Assembly: GCA_013399695.1 (NCBI GenBank)
Contig: VXAU01000760.1
Span: 3,465,610 to 3,529,609, forward strand
Length of the DNA stretch: 64,000 bases
Direction: 5' to 3'
DNA from: Formicarius rufipectus
Lineage: Eukaryota > Chordata > Aves > Passeriformes > Formicariidae
Shown here: positions 14,901 to 29,900 of the stretch, piece by piece
Numbering within the stretch: the stretch's first letter is position 1
Layout: each line of letters begins with the position of its first letter
Translations under genes and position numbers: made by a program
Notes under the pieces: generated by a model
The model's database searches: none
Told to the model about the DNA's origin: nothing
Seen by the model: the letters and a program-made list of their open reading frames with translations, nothing else

Positions 14901-17900
14901 AGCTGTAGGGTTAATTAATTCTACCTGGAAAATCTAAATAGACGTCGTATCATACCATCTTAAACCCTTTAATTTTGTAAGAAAAAATACAGCTCTTCCT
15001 TATTTTCTGAACTTTATGCAATTTAGAATAATATCCTGATAACCAGTTTGGGATAGTTGTCCATTTCTTACTGTCTGTAACTATAACATAGTTATCTATA
15101 ACCTAGTGTATGGTACAACTACATTGTATACGTAGTTGTGATAAAAATTACTGAAGTGGGAAAAATACCCCTCTTTCTACAGTGGTTCAATAGAAAAAAG
15201 TCAATGAGCAAGAGCTTCAAAAACAAGTGAAAGAATTTTAATGTACCAGGAAGGACAATCCATCTCTATGATATTCATGACTTTAATAACCTCAATAATT
15301 TTTTAGTATGTGTCATACTTATATTAACAATGGTTTAGGTTTTTTCCCTCCACTCCACTGGAACAGGATATGTGAACATGACTGTAGAGAACTCCTTTGT
15401 AGAGCTTTCCTGGCCAGACTGGGCTAGCTGAGGTCCTGAAGGTGTGGCAGCTCCAGCAGAAGGGGACAGGAAGGGGTAGTGTTCTCACCTTCTCCCAGGA
15501 TCTCAGCTGTGCTTTGCTGTTCTGCTGAGCTCCTGCTGCTGGAGTCCCGTGCTCCCAGAGGGGTCTGCCATACAGGAGAGGTCACAGACAGAGGTTTGGG
15601 AGACACAGGGGCTCTGAGCTCCAGACTCACCCCAACTCAGCCATTCAGGAACAGGTACATTCAGGACTTGCTGCAGGAGTGGGGATATCCCTCTATGAGG
15701 GCACCCACTGTTATACTGCTTTGTTCAGGAATAGATGAGGATAAAAGGAATATGATTGTAATCTTAAAAAATAGCAATATATGTGTTTGTTTCTATAGTA
15801 ATTTTTTTAAAGAATCATCAGTGTTTAGTGTTATGAGCCCAAACTCCTGAATTTTACCCTTCTTACTGGTATTATACCCTGGTGGTGGCAAGCAGGGCTT
15901 CTTGGCCTTTACCCCAACTGTAAAATGGAACTAGTTCCCTTTTCTGTCTCAAAAGACAGTACAGAAAGATGAGCTCCTTTCCACTGTTGAGAATTGCTAA
16001 CTTCACAAACATCTTTTTTTTTTGAAGTTTTATTATCTGTGAAATAGTTACCTCACTGAAACCCCTGAGATCTCACTTGCCCCTCACCAAACAGCACAAT
16101 GGGAAAAATAATTTTATTATACATTTTGTCTTTTTGTTTTACAGAGCTGTGTATGCAAAGGTAAAAGTCCCTGCTTTTGTGATAGCACAAAAGGCAGTAA
16201 GGTAAGAACAACTACATTTTCCTTTTAAAAAATTATCTTGTATACCTGGAAATTGGTAATACATTCGTTCACTTGATACAGTGAGTGAATTTAGTGTGTT
16301 TACACCATTGCATGATGTTTGAACACCAGCAGAAAAACTGTCTGAAGCACTGGGTCCCTTCACCCGCTCCTGAGGAATGCCCACAGATCCATTACCCTGG
16401 CAGCAGCTCTCCTGTTACAAATTTCACAGTGCCACCAAGTGTGGGTGTCATGTTCACTGTCTCCCTCTTTCCGCCTTTGGACCTTGCCCCCCCTCCCTTT
16501 TTGGTCCCTGGAGGAAAGCTACAAGCACTGGCATCAAGCAGATAAATCTCTTGTAGATCAAGACAGGGGATGAGTTTCTGGGTCCCAATCACAAACACCT
16601 TGCCAGGACTGAAGGAACAGCATCAAATCCATCAGCAGTAACAGAGCCACGGCCCTGCCTGTTGCCAACAACAGCTTGGCAGAGACTGGGTGGCTTTTAG
16701 ACAAACCTGAATTACACAAATGCCAAAAATGCTTTGAAACTCCCGCTTGCAGTTGGAAAAACAACTGATTCACAAATGAAAGGGGCATTATTGAAGGAGT
16801 CCCTTTGTAATTCAGGCTGACCATGAGCATACTAAACCTTAGCAACAGATTCCAGACATCTATAAAGATTTGGGATTGTGGTTAGTCCCGCTGACACATT
16901 TGGCTGGTAAAGAATTATCACAACTTTTCTCCTGTACTTCTTTTACCAAGAAAAATGTCATATTACACAGAAAACACTACTAAGTCTTGCTTTTAGGGAG
17001 CTTCATTTTAGTGTTGGAGAAAATTTCTCTCAAAGTAAATATGTTCATTAGTAAAATATATTTTCATAAGTGGTAAAGGAGAATACTCCTGTTTTCAGTA
17101 AAATCTCTGTGTTTATTGTTCATGTTCTTAGTTGGTCTAACTGGACTTTGTACTAACCAGTAAAATTGAGACCAATTGAAGAACCGAAAAAAAAACCACC
17201 CCTGCCCACTAATAGAGAAGTATTAATAAGAATGGACACCTGCACCTTGTCTTCATCAGTTCCATGTGAAATAACTGAGCAATTTGTAGGGAAGGGTTCA
17301 TCACTGCTTACCCTGACAAAGATTTTCACACAGCTTCGGCAAATCAGGGCTATGACATTAATCAATATGTTTTGCAGACTGTTAAATGGTAAGAAATTCT
17401 CCAACCTGAAAATCCTCTGATCTTGTTGATCTGCGGAGAAGCAGGTGTGGCTGTTCTGGGTCCGGGCAGCACCCGTGGCTGCAGCGAGGGGGTGGCAGCG
17501 CCAGGACCTGGTTTATCCAGGGAGCTGGTTCCGCACCCCCTCCAGCGGCACATCCTGGGATAGCGCTAATCCATTTGTCTTTCCTGGGATGCCGGTGGAT
17601 GAAATAAACTATTAGTTAGAAAAATCTGTGCCGCTTTATGATACAGATCTTACTGACGCATCATAATGAAATTCTTATTTTCATTTGTATTACATTATTC
17701 TGGGATTGTATTCTTATTTTAATTCAGAAGCTATTTAAATTCTGATGACTTTGTGGGATTTGAGGAGCAAGAAATGGTGGAGGGACAAGCCAAAGTATTT
17801 TTGCTTCCCAAAAATGTGTTTTGAATCCTGTTCTGTACATAAAATACAACAGTCAAATTTATGCACAGCAAAGTTTTAGATGCTTTCTTTGTATAATTTT

Positions 17901-20900
17901 GTATAAAACCATAGGAACATTGCATCTGAGAGACTGGATGACCACATCCTTTCTCTCCCACATCTTGTTGTGATGTAAAAGGTCTTGAATAGCCAGCCCT
18001 TCACTGATATAAAAGTTCTGTGAACTTCGAGGCTTGAAGCACTCTATTTAAACCAGGATAAGACTTGCATCTTCATTATACTTATCTAAAAACTGAAAAT
18101 ATATCTTCCACTATAATTTAACCTCCTGTATTCTGTTTGTGTACCTTCAATTTTCTGTTTCCTTTTACATAGTTTGTTTATTTGAACTTGATCTTACAAA
18201 CAAACAAGTAACACATGAAGAAGTAGTTGGCTGTCCTAATCTCTGAGACTCAGTACAATTTTAAGAAGTTGTCACTTAAAACAAGCTTTTTTTATTCTGT
18301 CTGAATGGTTTTGTTGCATTAGACTCCCACTTTTTTCCCTTGGCTTGCATGAAAAGAGGTATTGATGGTTTGGAACTGACTTTTCTGTACAGCAGAAACC
18401 ATTAAGTTTTCCAGCTACAAATTAAGGCTGCTGTGATGGATTTGGATTTGTGCTGCTAAATATGATATAGAAATATTAACAAAGAATATGTATCAGCTGC
18501 CTTCTTAAACTTTTCCTGCTGTCAGCTAACTTCAGTGCTCTCAAAATCTTGAGCACTGTTGTGTTCTGATGGCTTCAGCCATACTTAGGAACAAGTTACC
18601 TCCTTCAGTGTTGCTGTGGATCCCAGCAGCACATAGGGGGACCTCAGAAACAGCTCAGTGTGGGCAGGGGTAATGTGTCTGCCACAGTAGCAGAAAGTTA
18701 AAAGGTACTGAATGCCTTAGAAATAGGCTGTCAAAAGGAGAATTCATGGATATTTTAAGGCTATAATTCTCATAATGTTTACAGGGTGAAAAAGGCTTTC
18801 CTGGTGTTCCGGGTCCACCTGGTCAAAGAGGCTTTCCTGGTCCAGAAGGGCCTCCAGGGCCACAGGGACCAAAGGTAGGTATGTATGTGAGCCAGAGAGA
18901 GACACACAGGGGAACTCCTGTGCTTGACTGTTAGAGTTAGCTATGACTGTGTAGACAATTTTGTTTTAAAAACCAAAACCTGCTTCAAAGTCTCCCATTT
19001 GGTGAGGGATGTCGTTTGTTCACCAGCTACAATGGTTATTTTAGACTGTGCCAAAGCTAATCTGACCATGGGCTTCTGTTGTGACCAGTGCTAAAGCACC
19101 TGGACTGAACTGCCAGGGGCAGCGGACATGGCCCTAAGCAGGTTTTTGCAGCATAACCTCAATTTTTGTCTCAACATCTGTTAACATTTTGACATATGTT
19201 GGGGGGCAAAAAGAAGCAAACTACAACTGAAACAAATGTGAAAAACAGATTTGAGAAAATTTGAAGGGAAAGATGTTTTTTAAAATAAGTCCTGGTTTGT
19301 TTAGGAAGTGTCTAGTTGCCTGCAGTATGGAGAGAGTGGCTTCAGTGACCTGAGTTTGCTTTCTCTCCTGTATGCCTAAAGTGAGGCTGAGTATGAGTGA
19401 TGGAAAAAAAGCAACATAAAATAAACTATGCATTAAAACATTTTATTTAAATTTGTCTTGAGGAAGAATAACCTTGCTGTTATCAGTAAATTGACTGGTG
19501 AATAAATTATTTCAGTGTAAATAGGGTGTGAACTCAGCCAGAGTATAAATCAGAAAAGCACTGCCACAATCGCATTATGTGTAGGACCTGAACTATACTG
19601 AAAGGGAGGTAAAGACACCAAAATTCATTAAAGTTGTATTAAATGGTTGTTTGTTTTAGTGTCTGTAGTAGACAAATCGTTTATTTATCTATATAGTTGG
19701 TTTTGTGTGCACATGTGGGTATTGATATTATAAACACTGCATGTCCCGTTGACAAATCTGTGCTTGCTCTCAATCCCATTGAAATATGTTGCTTTCCATT
19801 TGTGATCCAGGGTTCTCCAGGGCTCACGGGCTTAGTTGGACCCAAAGGTATACGAGTAAGTGTTTATATTTTAAACAAAGTTGTATGTTTTAAATGTCAT
19901 GTTAAATACCAACTTGGTTCAATAATATGTGAAAATAGTAGCAAAACATTATGTATGATTTTAAAGTATGGTTAAAATTTATGACACGGTGTATGCACAT
20001 ACACGATTTATTTTTAGAACTTTTGCCTTTTTTGCTGCACCTGAAGTACAGGGTTTATGCTGTATGTATTAAATATTTGGGTGTGCTGTGAAAAAGTCAG
20101 ACTAGAATTCCATGAAGAAGATTTTTTGCATTGTTTTGTTTTTCCTGTGGGCAAACCCAGGCTATGTTAGCACTGTGTAAAGCTGCCATTTGCTTGGTTC
20201 ACAGTCAGAAGAGTTAAGGAAATTACGATCTTTTGATAGAATCATCTTCCTGTGAATGCAATCGAAGAAAAACTGCACTGTGAGCTTTTGTTTAATATTT
20301 GTAATACTAAAACCTCTGGTTTTATGTCATTAGGGACTTCCAGGAATACCCGGATTTTCAGGTCCTCCAGGCCTTCCAGTAAGTAAAAATGAAATGGATT
20401 TAACCATTTCTCTCTTGCTACAGTCTTCAGTGCTCAATTATCCTCAGCTCAATGTGCTCACTGTAGTCTCAACATCAACTTTGTCTCTGTCAATTGGCCT
20501 AGAGATAAAAATCTTGGCATCAGCAATTCTTACTCACTGTAATGATTTAAGAATACATTATAATCTGTCAAGTCTTGTGAAACACTGCTCCAACATAAAC
20601 TGTTCAGTGTTTCTGTAGGGCAATATGAATGTGCAAAAACAACTCTTGTGTCAATTTGGTGCCTCTTTGTAGGGTGAACCAGGATCTCTTGGGCCTCCTG
20701 GGCTCCCGGGTGTTCCAGGGTGCAACGGCACAAAGGTACAAAACCAAGCTGAATGTTCTGGAGGTTGTTTGGGTGTGCTTGGAAATGGCCACATGTTATT
20801 CTAAATTTCCCCCTGATATACAAGAGCTTTGATTTGCTTTGGTTTGTGACTTTATCAGTTAGAAAAAAATTTGAATTATGAGACCAGAAGAAGGAAAAGT

Positions 20901-23900
20901 GCTGCCTTTTTGTGCAAGATAGATAATGACATAGTACATTTAATGGCCTTTGCTAAAAGTTAAGGTATTTTGACAGGTAAAACTTTTTTCATTTAATCCA
21001 GAAGACCTAATCAATTTTGTCCAACATGTCCTTCTGTTGCAACAAATTATAGAGGAGATAATTAATTAATTTTGTTTCACTAGTATCTAGATTGCAGTTG
21101 ACAATTCATAAGTCCTGAAAGTAATTAAAAGGCACAATGTTAAGTTACAGATTTACTAAGTTTTCTTTGCTCTGTGAGCAAGTGCTTCCAGCATTCTGAA
21201 AAAGGGAGTCAGAATAGTGCCTGCTACAGAAAATCATACATTTCTAGTGTAACAGTGAACTGACCTGACAGGTAATAAAGCCTGGTGTGTGGAGTGGAAG
21301 TCAAGACCCATCTAGCAAAATGTGGAAGTAATATACTCACAGTTTTAGTGTGATAACATAAAAAACTTATTTTATAGTCATGTTTGCTAAAATCAGACTA
21401 AATAATAAAAATAATATGCATTAACAGTCACTGATACTATTTTCAGGGTGATCAAGGATTTCCAGGTCCTCCAGGTAGAAGAGGTGCTCCAGGTGTTCCA
21501 GTAAGTTCTGTGTAATTCATGATTCTGTCATTCCTGCCACATAAAGCCAGTAAAGCCTCACATTAGCTCATATTGACAACAGTTGAAATATACAGGTATC
21601 CCCATTTTCTTAGTATGAAATCTGTGTGGTAAAGAGACCAAAGTTAAAAGTAATGCTTTACTGGCTACATGTTGGGCCTCAACTTCTTAGTTAATGAGTG
21701 CATGTACTTCATTGACTGGAATTAGTTCTTTAGGCTCAAGAGATACTCGTGAAAATTTACCGCTTAATCTCTAAAGGTGTCCAAGATACATTTAAAAGAT
21801 TGCAGTTTCGGTTCATGCCTAAACCTCTTTGAGGAAAAAATGCCTTAATTGAGTCAGTAAGAATCATGGCTTAAACTCAGAACTTCTTCTGGCTGCATTG
21901 CTTTAACCCTAGGATTTGGGTGTTTTGTCTGTAGAAATTTATTTTTAAAAGAAACTTCTAAACAAGTGGAAAAGTCTTCAGGTTCCAGTGGTTTCAAATC
22001 TAATAATTTCTAAACATGATCTTTATTTTACCAGTTCTACCGATTTATTTATTTATTTGTTAAGGTCAGGCTTCAAAACTGTTCTGCCTTCACTTGTAGA
22101 GTTGTACCTGTGACATACTTTTTAACAATATGCCCTTCTTTAGTTGAAGTCTGGTATAGTAGACATGAAAATAAATAATTTAAAGAGTTCCAAGCTTAAA
22201 GAATATTTATAATCTATCCTTTCAGCACTTCTCTTTTGCTTTTCTGTTTTAATATGACTGTTCTTTTTCCTAGGGTATTGATGGTATCAAAGGAGAGAAG
22301 GTCAGTTATTTACATCATAGTGCACAAAGTATTTAATGTTTTTCAACAATTTGTGTGTGTGTCCACTGCTGGAAAAGAGTTCTTAACATCTCCATTCATG
22401 GGAAACAGAAGGTTTACTTTCCAGAAGAAGTAATCACAAAGTTTGGTGCTTCATTTGTACTTGTAGCATTCACCTCAGGTTACAAAAAGGGTATATATAT
22501 ATTTTTTTCCCCTTAAACTACTGTTACTGCGTGCAAGGAATTTAACCCTTTCAAGCACACAAAGAACTAAGCTCCTTCTACAAACAGCTTCTGTATTCAT
22601 ATGGTGCTATGCAGATGGGCTAGAGAGTACTTTAAAGAGACAAAAAGTATCAAAAATAGATTGAAGGCCAGGACCATGCATGAGTAACATAGGTATATCT
22701 GAAAAAAAAAGGACTGCTCTTACCTGAGAACTGAAAAAGGTGTATTTTGTTTAATAAAATCTTTTTTAAAGGTAGAACTATCCATCATGGACAATTTCCA
22801 TCACTATGCANNNNNNNNNNNNNNNNNNNNNNNNNNNNNNNNNNNNNNNNNNNNNNNNNNNNNNNTTTGTTCCACTACAGAGTTTTCAGCGTAACATCTT
22901 ATCTTTCTTTTTATCTAATTGTCCAGGGGTGCCCTGCAGATGGATATAGCCAAGAGTATGGTGCAAAGGGTGATCCTGGATTTCCAGGAATGCCTGGACT
23001 TCAGGTAACTGAAAATTAAGACAATGAGACATATATATATATANGACTTTACAAAAAGAGTACACTAAGACAATTGTAATTCATTTTGCCATCAGAACTG
23101 ATTGTGTCCATTATGTGTTAGTAATGTGAGGTAGGCCAGTCACATTGCAGACAAATAGTACTTTAGATACGGTCATAGGTTTATGCATTTACCCCAACAT
23201 AGAATGGAATAGAATGGAATAGAATAGAATAGTTGGAAGGTACCTATAATGGCCATCTAGTCCAACAACCAAAATTCCCAGTGGAATAATATTGAACAGA
23301 TTAGACCAGCTCAACTTCTAGAGAACTAACAAAGGACAGGAGGGTCTATATTTTAAAAATGGACATTAATAGGGGAAGACAGAGCTGACACTTCTTTTGA
23401 CTATTATAAAAAACAGCATTAAACTAAAAAGAAAAATCAATTTTTTAAATTTTTCATTTCTTTGAAAATGAAGCTTTAAAGTGTAGGATTTATTGAACTG
23501 AATATTTGAAAGACTGAAGACTTATTAGGACTATTAATGGACTATTAGGACTATATGGATTATGAATCCTCATTTCTCAGAAGACTTATATCCTCACTTG
23601 AGTAGTTTAGTTTTAGTACAGATATGTTTTCACATGTTTCAAAACATGCCACCCAATGAAGCAGCGGGGAAGAATTATAACTGTGTTATCCTGAGACATG
23701 AAAAAGAAATTCAGAAACAGTGCTGCCCCTGTGTTTGTTATTCAGTTCATTGAATTTAATGCTGTGGTTTGCCCATAATCTTGCCAGGAGATTTATTCCT
23801 GTTTCTTTTTTGATATGAAGGGTGCCCAGGGTGCTCAAGGATATCCTGGGGAACTTGGACCACAGGGACCTCCAGGACCTTTAGTGAGTATGAACCTGTA

Positions 23901-26900
23901 TCTCACTTGTTACTTTAACCTTTGATTTGCCCCAAACCCTATGGAATGACACAAATATAAACACCTGACTCTCCCAGACTTACTGAGGTCTAGACACATG
24001 TATGTAAAATTCATGTCCTTAGGCACTCATCTGATTTCTTGTTTACAGTTTCTTTTGCTTTTGTTAATTTCTAAGTTTTCAGAGGCATTCCTGTCCACAT
24101 AGGCATAAATTTTAATTCTCAAATGACTACCCAGTAATTAATTTTAAATACCAATATATCTCACTTTGAGAGATGTGTGTTTGCAACTAGACAGTGTAGT
24201 CTGTCACCCACTGACAATGACTTGTGGTTGTAAAAGTGGAAGAAAGAATAAAATAGTGATGTAATTGATGTGAAAGCTGAGTACTACCAAATACCTATAT
24301 CAGTACTGAAGAGTATAATTTTATTTTTAAATTAAGGATCACTTTTTCCTGTTGTGTAGGGCATGCCGGGGAAAGCAGGACCTCCTGGACCTAAGGTAGT
24401 CTCAGATTGGTAATAAAAATGAAAACTTTCTATTATGTGTAACAGTAATTAATTCATCTTTATAGGTGTTTTAAATTAAAAAAAATAACATTTGGGGATT
24501 TTTTTACAGGGTCTTATGGGACTGAAAGTAATAGGAGCCAAAGGAAGAAAGGTAATTTCATAAAAAACATAGAACATTTTGTAAGTTTTGGTTCTGTTTT
24601 CTTTGTGTTCTGATATGCTTTGGTGAAATGTTTGGGGAAGTAAGTACTGTGAAATAAAAATTTTTCAGTATATATGTGGAAGTTATTTGTTGGAAAATAT
24701 TGGAAACCCAGACTGTGTGTAATTACTCCAATTTTCTTTTTTTTCTTTCTAGGGTGACATTGGGTTAACTGGACCCCCTGGACCCCCAGGAACTGTTATT
24801 GTGACATTGACTGGACCAGACAACATGACGGTAGTACAATTGTTAAACATCACGGTCACATAGGCCATCTTCCCAGTTTTCCTTTGAGAGGACATTGTCA
24901 TTGTTCTGGTAGCATTTCCTTTGAGCCATCCTAACATTTTGCACTCTTGTTTAGTTGATATTGAGCTCCTCTTAGAGTGTGCCTGTACAGCCAGCTCAGC
25001 TGGAACCTGTGTGTCCATGTGCACATCTCCACAGTGCCACTGGGATGACACATACTTATTATGGCTCCCTGAGTACATGAAGAGTAAATCACTTGTAGTC
25101 CCACCAAATCAATATATATTTTCTGAATGCCTGTCAAAGCCCCAGCTGTGTTGAACCTCCCAGCCTTGTCAGTGAAAATATCAGGACTCTGAGCTACCAG
25201 AGTTTCACAAAAGCTTACAACATGTTCATATAAAAATGGCAATTTGTTTTCTCATTATTTTTACTGAAAATGGGTAATCATGAAAAGTGTTGGAAAGACA
25301 GTAAGTATTGAAGAAAGGAAATATTTTGATTCAGCTCTAATTTTAAATATTGCTTTGTGAATTAAAATTCTTGATTTTGTTGTTATACAGAAATTAAATA
25401 GCAGTAATTTTAAGTATTGACATATTAACAGGATGAGTCTTCAACCTGTTTTTCTTCTTCAATTGTCAACTAATCCATGGAGTTCATCAAAATTCCTCCA
25501 CTTCGTGCTAAAATGAAAAATTATTTTTCCACAAAACTCTGTTGAGAAGGGAAGAGGATTTCAGAAGCAAGGTTCACGTTTTAGGTACAGCTGTTCTCCC
25601 TGTTTAAATCAAACAGGGACCACTTGGAGCTCTTTCCAGTCACAGCTGTGGTAGTTTATCATGGAGGAATGGCAATTTTTCAGAGATATTTGGCATTAAT
25701 GTTTAAAAACCCCTCAAAATTCACTACATACATATTTTGTAGCATGAGTCTAACCAGGTAATAATTAGGCAGTCCATAAACTTTGGCTTTACAGTGACCT
25801 GAGGTTGTGGCTCAGTACATAATTGTGCTACACAGTAATCTAAGAGGCAAGGATGGCCTGGGTAGCCACTGCATCTGTATTTTGGAAGTAACTGTAGCCC
25901 CAGTGAGGCAACTAAGATTTATTTGGTTTTTTGCTTGCTATTTGTTGGTATTTGTGGGGATATTTACTGCAGTGCCCTTGGCATGCAATCACAAGTAGGT
26001 TGTTTTGACCTTTTTCTGTTTTGAAATACGTGCAGAGTTGGTTTCTTTTTCAAACATTGTAGACCTAGGCAGGAGTGCTGATGAGAAGTTTCTGTTTCTT
26101 AGTTATTTAAGTAGAACCATCTCTGCTTAAAGACGCTTGCTTGTGACATATGGATTTCCTATTTGTAAACCTAGAGTGTTGTGGTAAGCACAGAAAAATG
26201 TAGGAGACCATAGTAAATTCTTTTTTTTCTCTGTGTTATAGAACTTGAAGGGAGAGAAAGGAGAAAAAGGATCAAGAGGACTTCCAGGGCCAATGGGGTT
26301 TATAGTAAGTGACTAAAAGTAAATCCTTTAAATTCAGATGTTCAGGCACCGTCACCTGCTATTGCAACTCTAAATGCTACCTACTAAATGCTACTCTTTA
26401 GAGTCCATTATTTACACTACTTACTTCAACCTTAATGGCAGGAATAGAACTAATGAGTAGAATGAAACACCTATTAATAACATTCTAACTGTACTTTGTA
26501 TTCTTTAACAGAATTATTAATTAATTATTAATTATACGTGATTATTAAATAATTATTTAATAATAAATAATTATTAAATATATAATTAATTGTGAAAATG
26601 TGAGTCGCAAAATATGTGTGTCTTGAGTGTGATTTTGTTACAGGGGCCAGTTGGTGATTCTCAAAGTGAAAAGGGTGACCAAGGAGAACCTGGAGCAGAG
26701 GTATGTGCAACAGTTGGATACACATATGTTAGTCTTCTCTGAAAAGCAGTTTTAAACTGATATTCCTATCCAGTGTTTGTTTCAGTGCCACTCAGACCAG
26801 ATTTTCATAGATTCAAAAGCTCTTTCATGCAGGTGAGAAATAACAGTTAAGTGACTGTTCCTGTAGGCTCCCATACCATGAGTACATGAAGTAAAGGTCA

Positions 26901-29900
26901 TTTGATGGTGGGTGCACTTCAATTTGTTTTGCTAGAAAGGTTCTACTGTTGAAACTTATTAAAAAATGTGCTCTGCTGAACATGTACAGCCTTTAGAGTG
27001 TGGGTGTATATGTAGAAGAGAATTAAAAACAATTCTATTTTGTGCAAGCAAGTTTTGAGGCTGTGGTGATGACATTCCAGCCCCCCTCCCTTCTTCTATT
27101 CTCTATTATGTTCTTTGGTTAAGTTCTGACATATTTTTGCTGTTTTTTCATAATTCATGGTCTAGTCTTTTTCCTCAAAATTATTTTAAATTTCATTGAT
27201 TTATTCTGTGGAGGAAAAGAAAAAAAAAATCTAAATTGTTCTTTCTTTCTTGTTGTTCTGAGCTGATCACATCCCGCCTTAAATCTTTTCACTGTCTTCC
27301 TACTGTGGGTTTTGACAAACCAGGGTTTCCTCATTTCTGCCTTCAAGATGGCAAGCTAGGTATCCATATCCAGAATTATGTTTTCATTTAATTCTCTTTC
27401 TTCCCCCTCTCTTCCTTCCCCTTTCTTCTTTTTTATTATTGTTATGAATTGCTTAAACATGTTTAGTTGCCACACTGGACACCAGAATGCTGCTGACTGT
27501 GCTGTGCCACTGAAAACAGCAGATACCTCTGGCATGCTGCCTCCTTCTGTTCTCACTTTTCCATCTACTCCCCTGTTTCAGATACCTTTGAAGTGCTCTC
27601 CCTATTCTTTTTTATTAAGTAATTTCTCTTCAAGTCTTGTCTTGAAAGAAATGGGATTGGGAGAAGTTTTCCTTCAGTATCCTTCCATGCTCAGCATTAG
27701 ATGGGCTGTTTGCTACTGTATTGTTTTGTTTTCCTTCTGCAAGAACCTGATTTTGCACTAAGCTTTCTGCACTTGCCTGGCACTTTCTTCTGGTGAAGTC
27801 TGTCACAAATAGTCCTCCATAGGAGGAGGAGTATCTCTGGAATATCTTACTACCTGTTTTTTTAGAATTTTCTGAATATCAGTTATGATTAAAGAATACT
27901 TTCAAAATAACCTTAGTGGCTTTTTACCGTTTATACAGAACTATCATATGGTGTGCACAGAATCCAGCTGCCATAGTCTTTGAATGCAATGACCCCGGGT
28001 TTTAATTTTATTTTTATGTTTTTCCTTTGTAGGGTAAACCTGGAAAAGAAGGTGCCCCAGGTCCACCTGGCTTACCGGTAATGAAGGAAGCCTTCTAAAT
28101 GTTTGCTAAGTAATAGTCACCAGTTTGTCACAATTGTATCTTCTTGTCACAGCTTTTTCTCATGGCAGAATGTGTTTGTAAATGTTGATTTGCACACATT
28201 GAAACATTCCCTTTCACACAGCTGGCCCTGAAGCATAGTATGTCCTCATAGAGAGGCTCACTTCATAGATGTTGTTTCTTCTATTAAAATCAAAAGACTT
28301 GTTGCTTTTCTGCTTACTGTCTAATGAGTTTGAGATGCAATCCAAGTCATGTAAAATTAATTCTACTGAGTTTTACTCCGGTTAGTCACATTAGATTTTT
28401 GGCAAAAAAGAGTTATACCTTCCTTATGACACAATTTAAGAAGGAAAATGAATAGTTTTAATTGCTAGAATAAAAGACATTGTTTTATCAAGAAAAGTTA
28501 TAGTCAGGGTCACAGCTGTCTTGGCCTGAAACAAGGTGACTGATAGATATTAGACTGTCATTTTGTCAACACATAGTTCTTAATTTCACTTATAAAGTGG
28601 CATATTTTATCTCCTTTGTGTATTAATTTAAAAGCTATAATTGTTCAAATGCACTTGAAATACTCTATTCAGTTGGCTAAATAACAGTTCTTTTATTTAC
28701 TTCACTTCCACTTGAACAATTTTGTTAGTCACAGTGACCTTACAAATATCTTATCAAAATTTTTACTGCCAGAATAGCCCATTTCACATGTATCTTACTA
28801 AAACATCTTTGTCATGCTAAAACGGCCTTCACAGGCAGTCTAAACACATTCCAGTCGGACAAAGAGCATGGAATGACAGACCACAAAGCTCTGTTAAAGG
28901 AAAGGAAAACTTTCTGTCATGACAAAGACATGTCATTGCTCTGTTCCCATTTCAGCTTCACTAACTAGCAGTGCATTCAACTGCATAAGCCTCTGAGAAG
29001 TCCCTTTGCTTTGCATGGGCACAACTGCAGAAAGCCTTAGTCTGTTTTGCCTCCAGATCTTGCTGACACCTCTTGGGATCAGCACCCCCCTGCAGACTCA
29101 CGGAGTTCTGGGAGTGGGTTGTTGAATGTGAGAGCCTCACACTGAGTTTCAGAAATAGTTTGCTGAGGGAGAGCAAATCAGGGCCTCCTACACTTGTGCT
29201 ACCAGAGTGGCTCCAGCTCAGGGGTGTTGGAGTGTGCTGTAATAAAGGCAGGTTGGAATGGGAGACCTGTGGTGTTTCCTGCAGACATGGAACTGTGTCT
29301 CAAACTGGGCCTTTCACTGAGAATTCTTCCCCTGAGTAAGTCGCAGTCACCTTGCCATCACCATGAAAGATTAAAGCTTTACATTTTAGATCTTACTGGT
29401 GTCAATGCTAAAAGATTAATCCTCATAAAATTGTGTACTGTCATCTCCAGGGACAAAAGGGTGAACAGGGCAGACCAGGGCTGGCTGGAAGGCAAGGAGC
29501 TAAGGTATTATCTAATGATTTTGTTATTGCTTTTGAAGGTGAGGATAAGTTATGTTTGGGAGTTATTATATAGTTACATTTATCACTGTGTATACATGTT
29601 TTACTTAACCTAACAGATGACAAGTAATGATATCATGGAACAGGAAATGGATCAGCTGAAATATACCATGTGTTTGAACTGGTGTCCACCTGTGTCTGAG
29701 TTCCTGTAGTTTCTGGTGTATGTGGCTGAATAGTTGTGCAAGGAGCAGAGATGGGGTGGTGAAGGATTGGTCAGGAGCAGAAGTTCTTCCTCAATATTAT
29801 GAACAATGTACTGAAGTAACAGTGGGTAAATGTCATTCCATGTATTGTTTTTAATAAACAAACCCATCTCTGTCCTCTGATAAAGGGGATGAAAGGAAAC

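Noticed and set aside
15479..15850. 123-codon open frame in intron 1
   Set aside because: No known motif, no splice context and low-complexity composition; it is not credible as a gene.
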